A DNA stretch of 64,000 nt. Source: Fusibacter ferrireducens. Its GTDB lineage: Bacteria > Bacillota > Clostridia > Peptostreptococcales > Acidaminobacteraceae. Below, piece by piece: positions 1 to 8,192 of this stretch. The notes below the pieces were generated by a model that saw only the letters and a list, made by a program, of their open reading frames with translations, did not search any database and had not been told where the DNA came from. The DNA lies in assembly GCF_015352425.1 (NCBI RefSeq), contig NZ_JADKNH010000004.1, forward strand, positions 144,013 through 208,012, given 5' to 3'. How positions within the stretch are numbered: position 1 is the stretch's first letter; every line of letters begins with the position of its first letter. A program made the position numbers and the translations under genes.

Positions 1-1437
1 ATATCACTTAGTAAGCAAGAGATTATAGACCAGTTAAGGTATGACTATTATGATTTCACGTCTGATGGCATAGCAGATGTGATCTGTTATTCGCCTAGTG
101 GCAATGGCTTCAATAATACAGCTTTTTTCACTGTAAAAGAAGGCGAGATTACTTTAGTGCCCTGTGATTATGGCTGGGCAAAATATGAGCAAGCATATCA
201 TCTCAATGGGCCTTTTATTATTAAAGATGCCACCGGCGGCGGGACAGGATTATATACTCAAACGCGAGAACTCTTAGTCTATAATGGTGAAAAAGTTATT
301 TCTACTGGTGTCATATTGGTGCAAAATGCCAGAACATCAGCACCGGATTATGAAACAGAGACAGTGGGCACAACACAGTTTGATGCCTCAGAAGATTATA
401 CACGTTTTATTCATGAAGTCGAGACGACAGGTACGGAGCACTCTTATAAGAAAACGAAATACGTTTATGATCCAAGTACCTATACGTTTGAGATTACTGA
501 GCTAGAAAATACAAATTCAAATCAGAATGAAGTTGTGAATAATGACCTCAATAATGGTTCGACATCGAGCTACGATATAAAAACATTAAAAGAAGGTCAG
601 AAAATAGAACAATTTACGATTAAAAATATAAATTATATAGAAAATGAAAGTACCTCATTTGAACTAGAAGGAGAAGTAACTCTAGAAGGCGTCATAGAGT
701 ATGATGAGATGTGGTATGAATTTGTATTTACAAGTCACGAAAATATGCTTAATCGTCCAATACAAATAGATGATTATTCATTCTATAAGCCCGAGTATGT
801 TGCCTTTGATCAAGAGCTGCTCTCGAAAGAGGCAATGGCATACGTCAAAGAAAATAAGGATATAAAAGTCAATGTTACATTTTCCAAATACAGTATGGCT
901 ACAAAAGATGGTACTGAAGGCGGTAGTCGTATTGAAATTAAAGACATCCAAGTGTTGACCGATCTCAATCAGAAGAGCGGTGGCACCCAAGACAATAATA
1001 ACGCCACAGGGCAGATTTTACAGGGGTTAGAAAATGAGGTTTTCTTGACGGACAATGGAGATTTCTTTGTGGACTATTCTAAGTATAGATGTGTTGTGGT
1101 GCCTATGAAAGCATCTAAAAATCTGGATGTCATATCTGGTCATCTGATACCAGTCCAATTTTCAGATGAAGAACCGAGGTTATCTTTCTCCGTATTCGGT
1201 GAGTTGGAGGATGTTAAGATCAATTATGTAGCTAACATGGGAGAAGAAGGACTTTGGCAAGAAGTGGGGCGCATTAAGGATGCATTGGTCTTGATTGCCG
1301 CGTCGCTCCCAAATGACATGTCTTTTGTCAAAGTGTATGGCAGAGTCCATAAAGGTGATGGTACGTATGAAAATGTCGAGTTTACGTTGGATGATGTAAG
1401 AGATGACATTTCTTATAAGGTTTATACTGTGGAGTAA
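1..1437 (+). CDS. Hypothetical, probably extracellular protein (5' end outside window)
   Basis: The reading frame is open from base 1, so the true start and any signal peptide lie upstream; 478 codons are visible. Near the visible N-terminus the stretch DFTSDGIADV resembles the Asp-rich loop of FG-GAP/VCBS-type repeats, although only one such loop is seen. An Asn/Ser-rich linker (NNDLNNGSTSSYD) at about visible residues 179-191 separates two regions rich in alternating hydrophobic and polar residues, suggesting beta structure. No transmembrane segment or catalytic motif is recognised. It is followed by a strong terminator. Function unknown; the extracellular location is inferred from composition only. 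Confidence 0.6.
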   Translation: MSLSKQEIIDQLRYDYYDFTSDGIADVICYSPSGNGFNNTAFFTVKEGEITLVPCDYGWAKYEQAYHLNGPFIIKDATGGGTGLYTQTRELLVYNGEKVISTGVILVQNARTSAPDYETETVGTTQFDASEDYTRFIHEVETTGTEHSYKKTKYVYDPSTYTFEITELENTNSNQNEVVNNDLNNGSTSSYDIKTLKEGQKIEQFTIKNINYIENESTSFELEGEVTLEGVIEYDEMWYEFVFTSHENMLNRPIQIDDYSFYKPEYVAFDQELLSKEAMAYVKENKDIKVNVTFSKYSMATKDGTEGGSRIEIKDIQVLTDLNQKSGGTQDNNNATGQILQGLENEVFLTDNGDFFVDYSKYRCVVVPMKASKNLDVISGHLIPVQFSDEEPRLSFSVFGELEDVKINYVANMGEEGLWQEVGRIKDALVLIAASLPNDMSFVKVYGRVHKGDGTYENVEFTLDDVRDDISYKVYTVE

Positions 1438-1485
1438 GTCAAGGTAATTGCTAGTAGTATGCCATTTGTATCTCAAAAAAAGAAG

Positions 1486-1526
1486 CAGATAAAAAACATT
1501 TTTTAAGTGTTTTTTATCTGTTTTTC
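1486..1526. terminator. Bidirectional rho-independent terminator
   Basis: Stem CAGATAAAAAACATTT pairs with AAGTGTTTTTTATCTG with one G-T type mismatch. T runs flank it on both strands, so it can end the plus-strand gene stopping at 1437 and the minus-strand gene stopping at 1532. Confidence 0.8.
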
Positions 1527-1531
1527 TATTT

Positions 1532-2023
1532 TCATTTTTGCTTGGAAAGAGGCGCAATTTGAATATCTTTGATCAATGTCGTTGCATGCCCCATGGGACA
1601 AACGACGCACCAACTTCTAGGACTAAAGATGATGCCAAGTATTATGCCAACAATGAAGGAGATGCCCATAAATCGATAAAAGGCATGTGATAATTTGAGC
1701 AAGCTACCCTGAGTATGATAAAGGGCATATGAAAGTATACTGACCATGACCATTAAAAGTATGTTTTTAAAAAGCTTGGTCTTCGCAAATTTTGGAAGCG
1801 AGCGATTTAAACTCACTCTTTTTAGAAAGCGTCCTAAAAATGAACCCCGTGGGCAATATTTAATACAGTGTATTTTTCCATGTCCTCTTAACGCATGGAT
1901 TAAAGGCGTTGTCATACATAAAATACCCAAAATACCAAATCTGATATCTAAGGTGCTGAGTATAAAGAAAGTGATGATGATAATCCAAGACCACTTCATG
2001 TGGCTTTTAATGTTTGTAATCAT
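1532..2023 (-). CDS. Membrane 4Fe-4S binding protein (NapH/Fer4_5-like)
   Basis: Product of 163 residues with two Cys clusters, CIKYCPRGS and CVVCPMGHA, each of the CxxxCP / CxxCP type seen in the Fer4_5 (NapH/NosR/RdxA-related) membrane electron-transfer proteins. About four hydrophobic segments surround them. The ATG at 2023 is preferred over the longer GTG start at 2062 because an AGGGAGGT ribosome binding site sits about 12 bases upstream of the ATG. It is monocistronic, convergent with the preceding gene. Probable role is electron transfer at the membrane, but no partner reductase is next to it, so the electron donor and acceptor are unknown. Confidence 0.65.
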   Translation of the reverse strand: MITNIKSHMKWSWIIIITFFILSTLDIRFGILGILCMTTPLIHALRGHGKIHCIKYCPRGSFLGRFLKRVSLNRSLPKFAKTKLFKNILLMVMVSILSYALYHTQGSLLKLSHAFYRFMGISFIVGIILGIIFSPRSWCVVCPMGHATTLIKDIQIAPLSKQK

Positions 2024-2050
2024 ATTAAGTGGAGACCTCCCTAAAAATAT

Positions 2051-2069
2051 ACCCCCTATCACAGGGGGT
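2051..2069 (-). promoter_or_regulatory. GC-rich hairpin just upstream of the Fer4_5 gene
   Basis: ACCCCCTATCACAGGGGGT is a perfect 7-bp inverted repeat with a 5-base loop, lying 28 bases upstream of the chosen start. It is either a leader hairpin or an operator. It is unusually GC-rich for this region. Confidence 0.4.
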
Positions 2070-2123
2070 CGAAATGTATTTTAGCATATGAATTTGGAAG
2101 GTGTCAACTTTTTTTACGAAGAT

Positions 2124-2867
2124 TTATAGAAATAAATCACTTTCTGAGATGATTTCAACGTCTGCATCCATTTTATAGATGACATCTTTGCGTTCAATGA
2201 TGATGGTTGCATTTTCTTTGAGTTTATCGGAATGCTTGATGTTGAGAAGCAATTCTTTTGCAGGATTGATGGCAACAGGATGACCGACACGAGTTAACAT
2301 GGATAAGTCGCCGTTGGTATCACCATAGGCATAGCTTTGGCTTAAGTCAATATTGTATTCTCTCACAAAATCATCAATGGCCTTGTTTTTGCTGATGGAA
2401 TCCCACATGGGAATAACTTCGCCAGTGAAGCGACCTTTTTCGTCCACGAGATAGTCTGTACCTCTAAAACCATCAATTTGATATTTTTGTGCCATTTTGC
2501 CCACAAGAAATGAGGGACTACCCGAGATGAAAAACACTTTATGTCCTTGACGTTGATGCCATAATATTCGATTGCGAGTGTATTTGTAGACAATATCACC
2601 ATTTAAGGTGATTACTTGATTAGAGATAAACTCTAGGTCAGCGGCACGTCTGCCTTTAAGCGCTTCATAATAGATGTCCACAAGCTCTAACATGTAATCC
2701 TCGTATTCACCAACGCGCTTGCGCCATTCGATAAAGGCATCTTTGACGCTTGTGTGCCATAAACCCGGATCAACGACTTCGTATTTGACAAGTTTCTTGA
2801 AATGTTCTATCATCAATGAGTTGCGGTAAAGTGTGCCATCTATGTCTAAAAATGCTGCTATATTCAT
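2124..2867 (-). CDS. HAD-superfamily (subclass IB, SerB-like) phosphatase
   Basis: Product of 247 residues. HAD motif I is FLDIDGTLY (residues 6-14), motif II is FISGSPS around residue 115, and motif III/IV is YGDTNGDLSML around residue 181, followed by HPVAINP. This pattern matches the IB subfamily that includes phosphoserine phosphatase-like enzymes and HAD hydrolases of the SerB/CicA group. The substrate cannot be told from sequence. The start is supported by AAAGGATG about 8 bases upstream. It is divergent from the acetate transporter gene and has no clear operon partner. Confidence 0.8.
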   Translation of the reverse strand: MNIAAFLDIDGTLYRNSLMIEHFKKLVKYEVVDPGLWHTSVKDAFIEWRKRVGEYEDYMLELVDIYYEALKGRRAADLEFISNQVITLNGDIVYKYTRNRILWHQRQGHKVFFISGSPSFLVGKMAQKYQIDGFRGTDYLVDEKGRFTGEVIPMWDSISKNKAIDDFVREYNIDLSQSYAYGDTNGDLSMLTRVGHPVAINPAKELLLNIKHSDKLKENATIIIERKDVIYKMDADVEIISESDLFL

Positions 2868-2969
2868 GTTTTCACATCCTTTCTGTAAGGTTTAATCATT
2901 TTATACTCCAATATACGCTTTTTTATTCAAAAAGTCCACTATTATCATTGAAAATATCTAGTGTAAGCA

Positions 2970-2998
2970 TTGATTTTTAAACCTGTATATGGTAATCT
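2970..2998 (+). promoter_or_regulatory. Candidate sigma-A promoter for the acetate transporter
   Basis: TTGATT and TAATCT are separated by 17 bases and lie about 50 bases upstream of the start at 3048. Both hexamers are near, not at, consensus. Confidence 0.35.
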
Positions 2999-3047
2999 AT
3001 GTCGGGCAGTATTGTTAATGGAAACTTAAATTAGGGAGGAAACATTC

Positions 3048-3653
3048 GTGAATCAAAACGAAAGAAAAATTTTTACAGCAGACCCGTCTGCATTGGGATT
3101 GTTTGGACTTGCAATGATTACATTTGTTGCATCGACACAGAAATTGGGTTGGACCACTGGCACATCATTTATCATTCCTTGGGCTATATTTTTAGGCGCT
3201 TGCGCACAAATATATGCTTGTGTAAACGATGCGAAAAAGGGAAACGTATTCGGAGCAACTGCATTTGGGGCTTACAGCTTCTTTTGGCTTGCAGTGGCAA
3301 TGTCTTGGATGATATCAAATGGTGTTTTCGGCAGTACAATGGCTCAAAGTGCTGATTCAAAACAATTGGGTTTTGCATTTTTAGGATATTTAATTTTCTC
3401 AGTTTTCATGACAATTGGTTCTTTAGAAACAAACAAAGTATTGATGATCATTTTTGTTCTCATTGACTTCTTATTCTTAGGATTGAGCATGAGCGTCATT
3501 TGGGGGATTGAAATAGGTCATGAAATTGCGGCTTGGAGTGAGTTTTTTATCTCTTTAGTTGGTTTTTATGGTTCTGGTGCAAATGTATTAAACCATACAT
3601 TTGGAAGAGAATTCTTGCCAGTGGGTAAACCACTTGGAATTTTTAAGAAATAG
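3048..3653 (+). CDS. satP: Acetate uptake transporter, GPR1/FUN34/YaaH (SatP) family
   Basis: A 201-residue membrane protein with six hydrophobic segments. The N-terminal motif ADPSALGLFGLAMITF corresponds to the NPxPLGL signature of the AceTr family (E. coli SatP/YaaH). The length is typical of bacterial members. The family forms hexameric acetate/succinate channels in the cytoplasmic membrane. GGGAGGAAACATTCGTG places a ribosome binding site before the start; the first codon is GTG. It stands alone between a HAD gene and a terminator, so it is probably monocistronic. Uptake or release of acetate fits a fermentative anaerobe. Confidence 0.9.
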   Translation: MNQNERKIFTADPSALGLFGLAMITFVASTQKLGWTTGTSFIIPWAIFLGACAQIYACVNDAKKGNVFGATAFGAYSFFWLAVAMSWMISNGVFGSTMAQSADSKQLGFAFLGYLIFSVFMTIGSLETNKVLMIIFVLIDFLFLGLSMSVIWGIEIGHEIAAWSEFFISLVGFYGSGANVLNHTFGREFLPVGKPLGIFKK

Positions 3654-3720
3654 CCATTTTAACGAGCGAGATAACAAAAAAAATTGACGAGCAATATGAC
3701 ATTTAAGTGGATGACAATTT

Positions 3721-3754
3721 GGGACTTGAGGCATAGCCTTGGGTCCCTTTTATT
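3721..3754 (+). terminator. Rho-independent terminator after satP
   Basis: GGGACTTGAGGC-ATA-GCCTTGGGTCCC forms a hairpin followed by TTTTATT. It lies about 70 bases after the stop codon. Confidence 0.75.
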
Positions 3755-3762
3755 AATTGAAA

Positions 3763-4141
3763 CAACAAGATTTGAGCCGAAAGCTGTGCTGAGGAATGTT
3801 CACCCTCAAACAGCGTCAGCGAAAATCGTTTTGAGGCATCGAGAGATGACTCAAATGTTGTTGTATGCAAGATTTGAGCCGAAAGCTGTGCTGAGGAATG
3901 TTCACCCTCAAACAGCGTCAGCGAAAATCGTTTTGAGGCATCGAGAGATGACTCGAATGTTGTTGTATGCAAGATTTGAGCCGAAAGCTGAGATGAGGAA
4001 TGTTCACCCTCAAACAGCGTCAGCGAAAATCGTTTTGAGGCATCGAGAGATGACTCAAATGTTGTTGTATGCAAGATTTGAGCCTAAAGCGGCGTCAGCG
4101 AAAATCGTTTTGAGGCATCGAAAGATGACTCAAATGTTGTT
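3763..4141 (+). repeat. Tandem array of a 102-bp repeat: three full units and one shortened unit
   Basis: Units begin at about 3763, 3865, 3967 and 4069 with an exact 102-base period. Each unit starts with CAACAAGATTTGAG (or GCAAGATTTGAG at internal junctions) and ends with CTCAAATGTTGTTG, so it is bounded by imperfect inverted repeats of about 14 bases. Inside, CTCAAAC and GTTTTGAG can form a second hairpin. The fourth unit lacks about 30 central bases. Because 102 is a multiple of three, long open frames cross the array on both strands; these are artefacts. The same family occurs inverted at 8148-8322. Confidence 0.9.
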
Positions 4142-4210
4142 AATATCATTAATTTTCACTAGAAATCATCTTAAATCAGGCTGAGTCATCTTAATAGTTT
4201 TTTAATCAAA

Positions 4211-4225
4211 ATGAATTAAATTCAT
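4211..4225 (+). promoter_or_regulatory. Candidate operator palindrome upstream of ABC exporter
   Basis: ATGAATTAAATTCAT is a perfect 7-1-7 palindrome 52 bases before the ATPase gene, near a TACAAT -10-like hexamer at about 4239. No regulator gene is adjacent. Confidence 0.3.
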
Positions 4226-4276
4226 AATCAATAAATGCTACAATGAAATCAAACGATATTACATAGGAGTGATCAA

Positions 4277-5107
4277 ATGGATGCAGTAATAAAAATGACT
4301 AATTTGAGAATGCGTTATAACGATAAAGCAGATTATGTTTTGAAAGGAATTGATCTTGAAATTATGCCTGGACAGATTATTGGCTATATTGGGCCAAATG
4401 GCGCGGGCAAAAGCACCACGGTGAAGATCATGCTCGGTATGATTCAAAATTATGAAGGCGATGTGGAGATCTTCGGTGAGAACATTAAAACAAATGCAGT
4501 GATGTATAAGCAACGTATTGGCTATGTCCCAGAAGTTGCTGTGATTTATGACAGTTTATCCGGTTACGAATACCTAATTTTTATTGGGGAACTTTATAAA
4601 TTGGATCTCAAACTTGTGGAGTATAAGGCTAAAGAAATGTTCAAATTATTTGGAATTCAAGAGGCGCTTTATAATCGCATCTCATCTTACTCTAAGGGGA
4701 TGAAACAAAAACTTTTGATTATTTCAAGTCTTATTCACGATCCGGATATTCTCTTCTTTGATGAGCCCATTAGTGGTCTCGATGCCAACAGCGTCATGGT
4801 CTTTAAAGAGATGATTAAGCAGCTTTCAGAGCAGGGAAAAACCATCTTTTATTCTTCTCATATTATGGAAGTCGTTGAGAAAATCAGTGATCGAATTATT
4901 TTACTCAACAAAGGTGTTATTGCAGCAGATGGTGATTTTGAGATGCTTAAAGAAAAGAGCAAAGAGGGTTCGCTTCAAGATATATTTAATCAATTGACCG
5001 GATTTAATGAACACGAGATCATTGCAAAGTCTCTTGTGGAAACAATAAGGCTCAATAGTATTGGCGAACATGACTCAGCTGATACCATGATACAACAAGA
5101 GGTGTAG
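4277..5107 (+). CDS. ABC transporter ATP-binding protein (exporter type)
   Basis: A 276-residue ATPase. Walker A is GPNGAGKST (about residues 38-46). The signature region is SSYSKGMKQK, degenerate from LSGGQ but typical of ABC-2-type exporters. Walker B is ILFFDEPISGLD, and the switch His lies in YSSHIMEVVE. The C-terminal extension after residue 225 fits the YxlF/CcmA-like group. The start has GGAG at about 8 bases. The gene ends two bases before the permease gene, so the two form an operon. The substrate is unknown; ABC-2 exporters of this kind move lipids, peptides or drugs. Confidence 0.85.
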   Translation: MDAVIKMTNLRMRYNDKADYVLKGIDLEIMPGQIIGYIGPNGAGKSTTVKIMLGMIQNYEGDVEIFGENIKTNAVMYKQRIGYVPEVAVIYDSLSGYEYLIFIGELYKLDLKLVEYKAKEMFKLFGIQEALYNRISSYSKGMKQKLLIISSLIHDPDILFFDEPISGLDANSVMVFKEMIKQLSEQGKTIFYSSHIMEVVEKISDRIILLNKGVIAADGDFEMLKEKSKEGSLQDIFNQLTGFNEHEIIAKSLVETIRLNSIGEHDSADTMIQQEV

Positions 5108-5109
5108 TC

Positions 5110-6771
5110 ATGAAAAAAGATTTTTTATTGATTAAAATTTTGACTAAAATTCGAGGTGTTTTTAAGAATACATCTGTTAATTTTGAAGATCTCATAACCA
5201 TCTTATCTTTAAAATTGACTTTGGATGATCGAAAATCCAGTGCCATGGGCATGGCCAAAAAGCAAAAATTGACTGGTATGAAGTCCAATTTGCTCATGCA
5301 GGGTTTTTTTGGTCTCTTTATAGGGCTGGTCATGCTTGTCCCCTTTGATCTTTTTTACAAAATCTCCATTATAACGGCTATGGATTTGTTTTTCATGGTT
5401 ATGTTTATGATCTCTGATTTTTCAAGTGTTCTATTGGACACGCGGGACAAGGATATTATTTTGACCAAGCCCGTTAGCCTTGAGACCATGAACGTGGCAA
5501 GATTGATTCACGTCATCTATTATATGATCAGCTTGTTTTTAGCACTCAATGCAATCTCAATATGTATTTTAACCTATCAATATGGGGTAAAGATTTTGCT
5601 TGGGTTTGTGATAATGCTCGTATTGCTATCGCTTTTCATTGTATTTGTAACGACAATACTTTACAGTATTTTATTGGAACAATTTAGTGGTGAAAAGTTA
5701 AAGGATATCATCAATGCCTTTCAGATTATGCTTTCAGTTGTAACCATTATATCCTATCAATTAGTGGGGAGAATCTTTGAGTTCGTCGATTTTGAAATGG
5801 TGATCCACATCAGGTGGTGGACATACCTTCTACCGCCAGCATGGTATGCATCGCTCTTTAAAGTGTTAGTAGAAGGAGATTTTACAAGGGCTTATGTGAT
5901 CATGGCGATTTTATCCGTATTGGTGCCTATTATTTCTGGAAGTGCTTTGATCAAATGGATTTTACCAAAATACGAAAGTTATCTTTCGAAACTTCAAATA
6001 GAAGATGGGGTTTTTATTCCCAAGAACTCACTTAAAGAAAGGCTAAAACAATCTCTTTATAATATAGTAGCGCGTGATCATAAAGAGCGTGCTTTTATGA
6101 AATTTGCAGATGCCAATTTAAGTCGGGATAGAAAATTGAAACTCATGATTTTACCCAACCAAGCTCTTGGATATGTATTCCCTTTGATCATGATTTTACC
6201 GTTCATAAGCAGAAGCAACGGCATACAGGGATTACTTACTGAGTTAAACGGGTCTTTGCTCTATATGAATGCGTATTGGGCAATTGTGATGTTTACCTCC
6301 AATTTTGAATTTATGCAATACAGTGAAAAATTCGAAGCGTCTTTCATTTATGATAGTTTTCCAATTGAAGACAAACGCGTCATTTTCATTGGTGCAATTA
6401 AGGCATATTACATCAAATACATGTTGCCGGGAATGATATTCATCAATGTTCTATTCTTATTTTTATGTGGCATGTCATCACTTGTAGGGTTGTTGATTAT
6501 AGATGTCATGAGTTTTTTCCTACTTTTACTCAGATACAAAATGACACATCTGGAGTTGCCATTTTCTAAAGAGGTCAGTTCTTCAGGCAATAAAAATCCA
6601 GCCCCCGTTTTTGGACTAATGGGCTTATGTGCATTAGTTGCAGGTGCACAATTCCTGTTTGTTAAAAACAATGTACTCATGGGATTGCTGGTCCTCATAG
6701 TCATGGTGATCATGACACAGTTAGCTTATGTATCTCTCTTTAAAAGACCAGAAAAAATAAAACAAAATTGA
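5110..6771 (+). CDS. ABC-2 type exporter permease, large
   Basis: A 553-residue membrane protein with about ten to twelve hydrophobic segments, beginning with a roughly 60-residue cytoplasmic N-terminus. The hydrophobic blocks fall in two groups, at about residues 65-290 and 345-545, separated by a charged cytoplasmic stretch (KYESYLSKLQ to RDRKLKLM). This resembles the large putative ABC exporter permeases found next to YxlF-type ATPases in Clostridia and Bacilli. It directly follows its ATPase and is preceded by GAGGTG. No catalytic or substrate motif is recognised. Confidence 0.75.
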   Translation: MKKDFLLIKILTKIRGVFKNTSVNFEDLITILSLKLTLDDRKSSAMGMAKKQKLTGMKSNLLMQGFFGLFIGLVMLVPFDLFYKISIITAMDLFFMVMFMISDFSSVLLDTRDKDIILTKPVSLETMNVARLIHVIYYMISLFLALNAISICILTYQYGVKILLGFVIMLVLLSLFIVFVTTILYSILLEQFSGEKLKDIINAFQIMLSVVTIISYQLVGRIFEFVDFEMVIHIRWWTYLLPPAWYASLFKVLVEGDFTRAYVIMAILSVLVPIISGSALIKWILPKYESYLSKLQIEDGVFIPKNSLKERLKQSLYNIVARDHKERAFMKFADANLSRDRKLKLMILPNQALGYVFPLIMILPFISRSNGIQGLLTELNGSLLYMNAYWAIVMFTSNFEFMQYSEKFEASFIYDSFPIEDKRVIFIGAIKAYYIKYMLPGMIFINVLFLFLCGMSSLVGLLIIDVMSFFLLLLRYKMTHLELPFSKEVSSSGNKNPAPVFGLMGLCALVAGAQFLFVKNNVLMGLLVLIVMVIMTQLAYVSLFKRPEKIKQN

Positions 6772-6784
6772 TTTTATGACTCAC

Positions 6785-6871
6785 AACGCCCCACTGTCAA
6801 ATGCCTTATTTCAGGCCCTATTCGCATGAACTGCGAACGACCCTGATTAAAGTATTTGACAGTGGGGCGTT
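6785..6871. terminator. Long nested hairpin between convergent genes (terminator or small hairpin element)
   Basis: AACGCCCCACTGTCAAAT (6785-6802) pairs perfectly with ATTTGACAGTGGGGCGTT (6854-6871). The 51 bases between them fold further, with CTT..TCAGG against CCTGA..AAG and TTCGCA against TGCGAA. It sits between the permease stop and the convergent gpx stop, so it could end transcription from both sides. It is far longer than an ordinary terminator and lacks a long T run next to the stem. Confidence 0.6.
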
Positions 6872-6942
6872 ATATGTTTTTGATATAGTTTGATTGTTTT
6901 TTTAGACTTATGATCAGGCCAATATTTAGAAGAATTCGCAGA

Positions 6943-7494
6943 CTACTTCTGAAGCAACTTTTCGATGTCGTCGATCATGTCCAGTGGATCAACTGGAGAT
7001 TCAAAGCGCTTGATGATATTGCCTTCCTGATCGATCAAGAATTTTGTAAAGTTCCATTTGATGCTGTCACCATGCAACATTTCAGGATATTTTTCTTCAA
7101 GGACTTTTTCAAGCATCTTATGGCTTGCTTGGCTGCGATCAAAACCTTTAAAGGGTGCTTTTTCAGTTAAGTATTTAAAGAGTGGATGTGCTGATGTGCC
7201 TCTGACATCCATTTTTTCAAAAAGTGGAAATGTAACGCCATAATTGAGTTCGCAAAAGGATTTAACTTCATCATTTGTGTTGAATTCTTGGTCTGCAAAT
7301 TGATCACAAGGTGCTCCTAATATAACGAGTCCCTTTTCTTTATACTGGTTATAAATTTTTTCAAGATCTTTATATTGTGGTGTAAATCCACATTTGCTTG
7401 CAGTGTTTGCAATAATCATAACCTTGCCTTTAAATTGGTTTAAATCGACCTCATTTCCATCGATGTCTTTTACATTAATATCATATAGTGACAT
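6943..7494 (-). CDS. gpx: Glutathione peroxidase family thiol peroxidase
   Basis: A 183-residue protein of the Gpx/BtuE family. The peroxidatic Cys lies in TASKCGFTPQY (about residue 35). The conserved motifs GAPCDQFADQE and WNFTKFLID are also present; the latter carries the catalytic Trp and Asn. Bacterial Cys-type members usually take electrons from thioredoxin rather than glutathione. The start has AAGGAGG six bases upstream. It is divergent from ohrR, and its promoter carries an OhrR-like box, so induction by organic peroxides is likely. Confidence 0.9.
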   Translation of the reverse strand: MSLYDINVKDIDGNEVDLNQFKGKVMIIANTASKCGFTPQYKDLEKIYNQYKEKGLVILGAPCDQFADQEFNTNDEVKSFCELNYGVTFPLFEKMDVRGTSAHPLFKYLTEKAPFKGFDRSQASHKMLEKVLEEKYPEMLHGDSIKWNFTKFLIDQEGNIIKRFESPVDPLDMIDDIEKLLQK

Positions 7495-7517
7495 AATATC
7501 CTCCTTAGATTTTTAAT

Positions 7518-7539
7518 CACACAAAATATAAATTGTGTG
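7518..7539. promoter_or_regulatory. Inverted repeat in the gpx leader
   Basis: CACACAA and TTGTGTG are perfect 7-base arms separated by eight A/T bases. They lie between the OhrR-like box and the gpx start, so they may be a second operator half or a small leader hairpin. Confidence 0.35.
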
Positions 7540-7552
7540 CAATTGAATTGTA
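7538..7552. promoter_or_regulatory. OhrR-like operator for gpx
   Basis: TGCAATTGAATTGTA matches the OhrR inverted repeat TACAATT-N-AATTGTA at 13 of 14 specified positions. It covers the expected transcription start region of the gpx promoter (-10 at 7560-7565). Confidence 0.65.
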
Positions 7553-7559
7553 TAAAATC

Positions 7560-7588
7560 ATTATAACGATGGGACATTATTTTGTCAA
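7560..7588 (-). promoter_or_regulatory. Consensus sigma-A promoter for gpx
   Basis: On the minus strand TTGACA (7588-7583) and TATAAT (7565-7560) are both perfect and separated by exactly 17 bases. The start of transcription should fall near 7553, inside the OhrR-like box. Confidence 0.85.
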
Positions 7589-7631
7589 CCCAATTTTAAC
7601 AGTTTTTAAAACTCTGATTAATTTACTGATC

Positions 7632-7660
7632 TTGACAAGATTTTAGAATTTACATATAAT
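7632..7660 (+). promoter_or_regulatory. Consensus sigma-A promoter for ohrR
   Basis: TTGACA (7632-7637) and TATAAT (7655-7660) with a 17-base spacer, both perfect. The -10 hexamer is shared with the OhrR-like box at 7655-7669, which implies autorepression. Confidence 0.85.
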
Positions 7661-7669
7661 TAAATTGTA
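7655..7669. promoter_or_regulatory. OhrR-like operator for ohrR
   Basis: TATAATTAAATTGTA matches TACAATT-N-AATTGTA at 13 of 14 specified positions and contains the -10 hexamer of the ohrR promoter. Confidence 0.65.
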
Positions 7670-7706
7670 CAAAACTTAATTGTGTTTAAAATAGCGAGGT
7701 GGTTTT

Positions 7707-8192
7707 ATGGACTATGATCAATTAAAATTAGAAAATCAATTGTGTTTTCCACTATATGCGGCATCTAAAATGACCACGCGTTTATATAAGCCACTATTGG
7801 AGCCTTTTGAACTCACATATACACAATACATCACTTTGCTGTCTCTTTGGGAAAAGGATGGTGTCACAGTAAATGAGCTTGGAGCAACATTATATCTTGA
7901 TTCTGGAACCATGACGCCTTTATTAAAAAAACTTGAGAAAAAGGGTTGGGTTTCTAAAAGTAGAAGTGTAGAAGATGAACGAACTGTCTTGATATATTTA
8001 ACAGAAGAAGGCTGGCAATTGAGGGCGCAGGTGGCAGATATCCCGTCAAAACTCGCCAAGTGTTTGGATCTGCCCATGAGTGATATTCTATCGCTTCACA
8101 GAATATTGCATCAGATGTTAAACGCCCAAATTGAAAGAGAAGAGAAACAAAATTTGAGTCATCATCCGATGTCTCAAACCGATTTTCGCTGA
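7707..8192 (+). CDS. ohrR: Organic hydroperoxide resistance regulator OhrR (MarR family)
   Basis: A 161-residue winged-helix regulator. LENQLCFPLYAASK (residues 8-21) holds the conserved reactive Cys of OhrR at residue 13. YLDSGTMTPLLKKLEKKGWV is the DNA-recognition helix-wing pattern, and DERTVLIYLTEEG is the wing. OhrR represses in the reduced state and leaves DNA when this Cys is oxidised by organic hydroperoxides. The last 13 codons or so (NLSHHPMSQTDFR) are encoded by the adjacent 102-bp repeat family, which also supplies the stop codon, so the native C-terminus has been replaced. The regulated partner is probably the divergent gpx rather than an ohr gene. Confidence 0.88.
   Translation: MDYDQLKLENQLCFPLYAASKMTTRLYKPLLEPFELTYTQYITLLSLWEKDGVTVNELGATLYLDSGTMTPLLKKLEKKGWVSKSRSVEDERTVLIYLTEEGWQLRAQVADIPSKLAKCLDLPMSDILSLHRILHQMLNAQIEREEKQNLSHHPMSQTDFR

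Noticed and set aside
3684-4184. Open frames of 166 codons (plus) and 123 codons (minus, 3703-4074) crossing the repeat array
   Set aside because: The repeat period (102) is a multiple of three, so any frame without a stop in one unit stays open across all units. There is no ribosome binding site, and the encoded repeats look like no protein.
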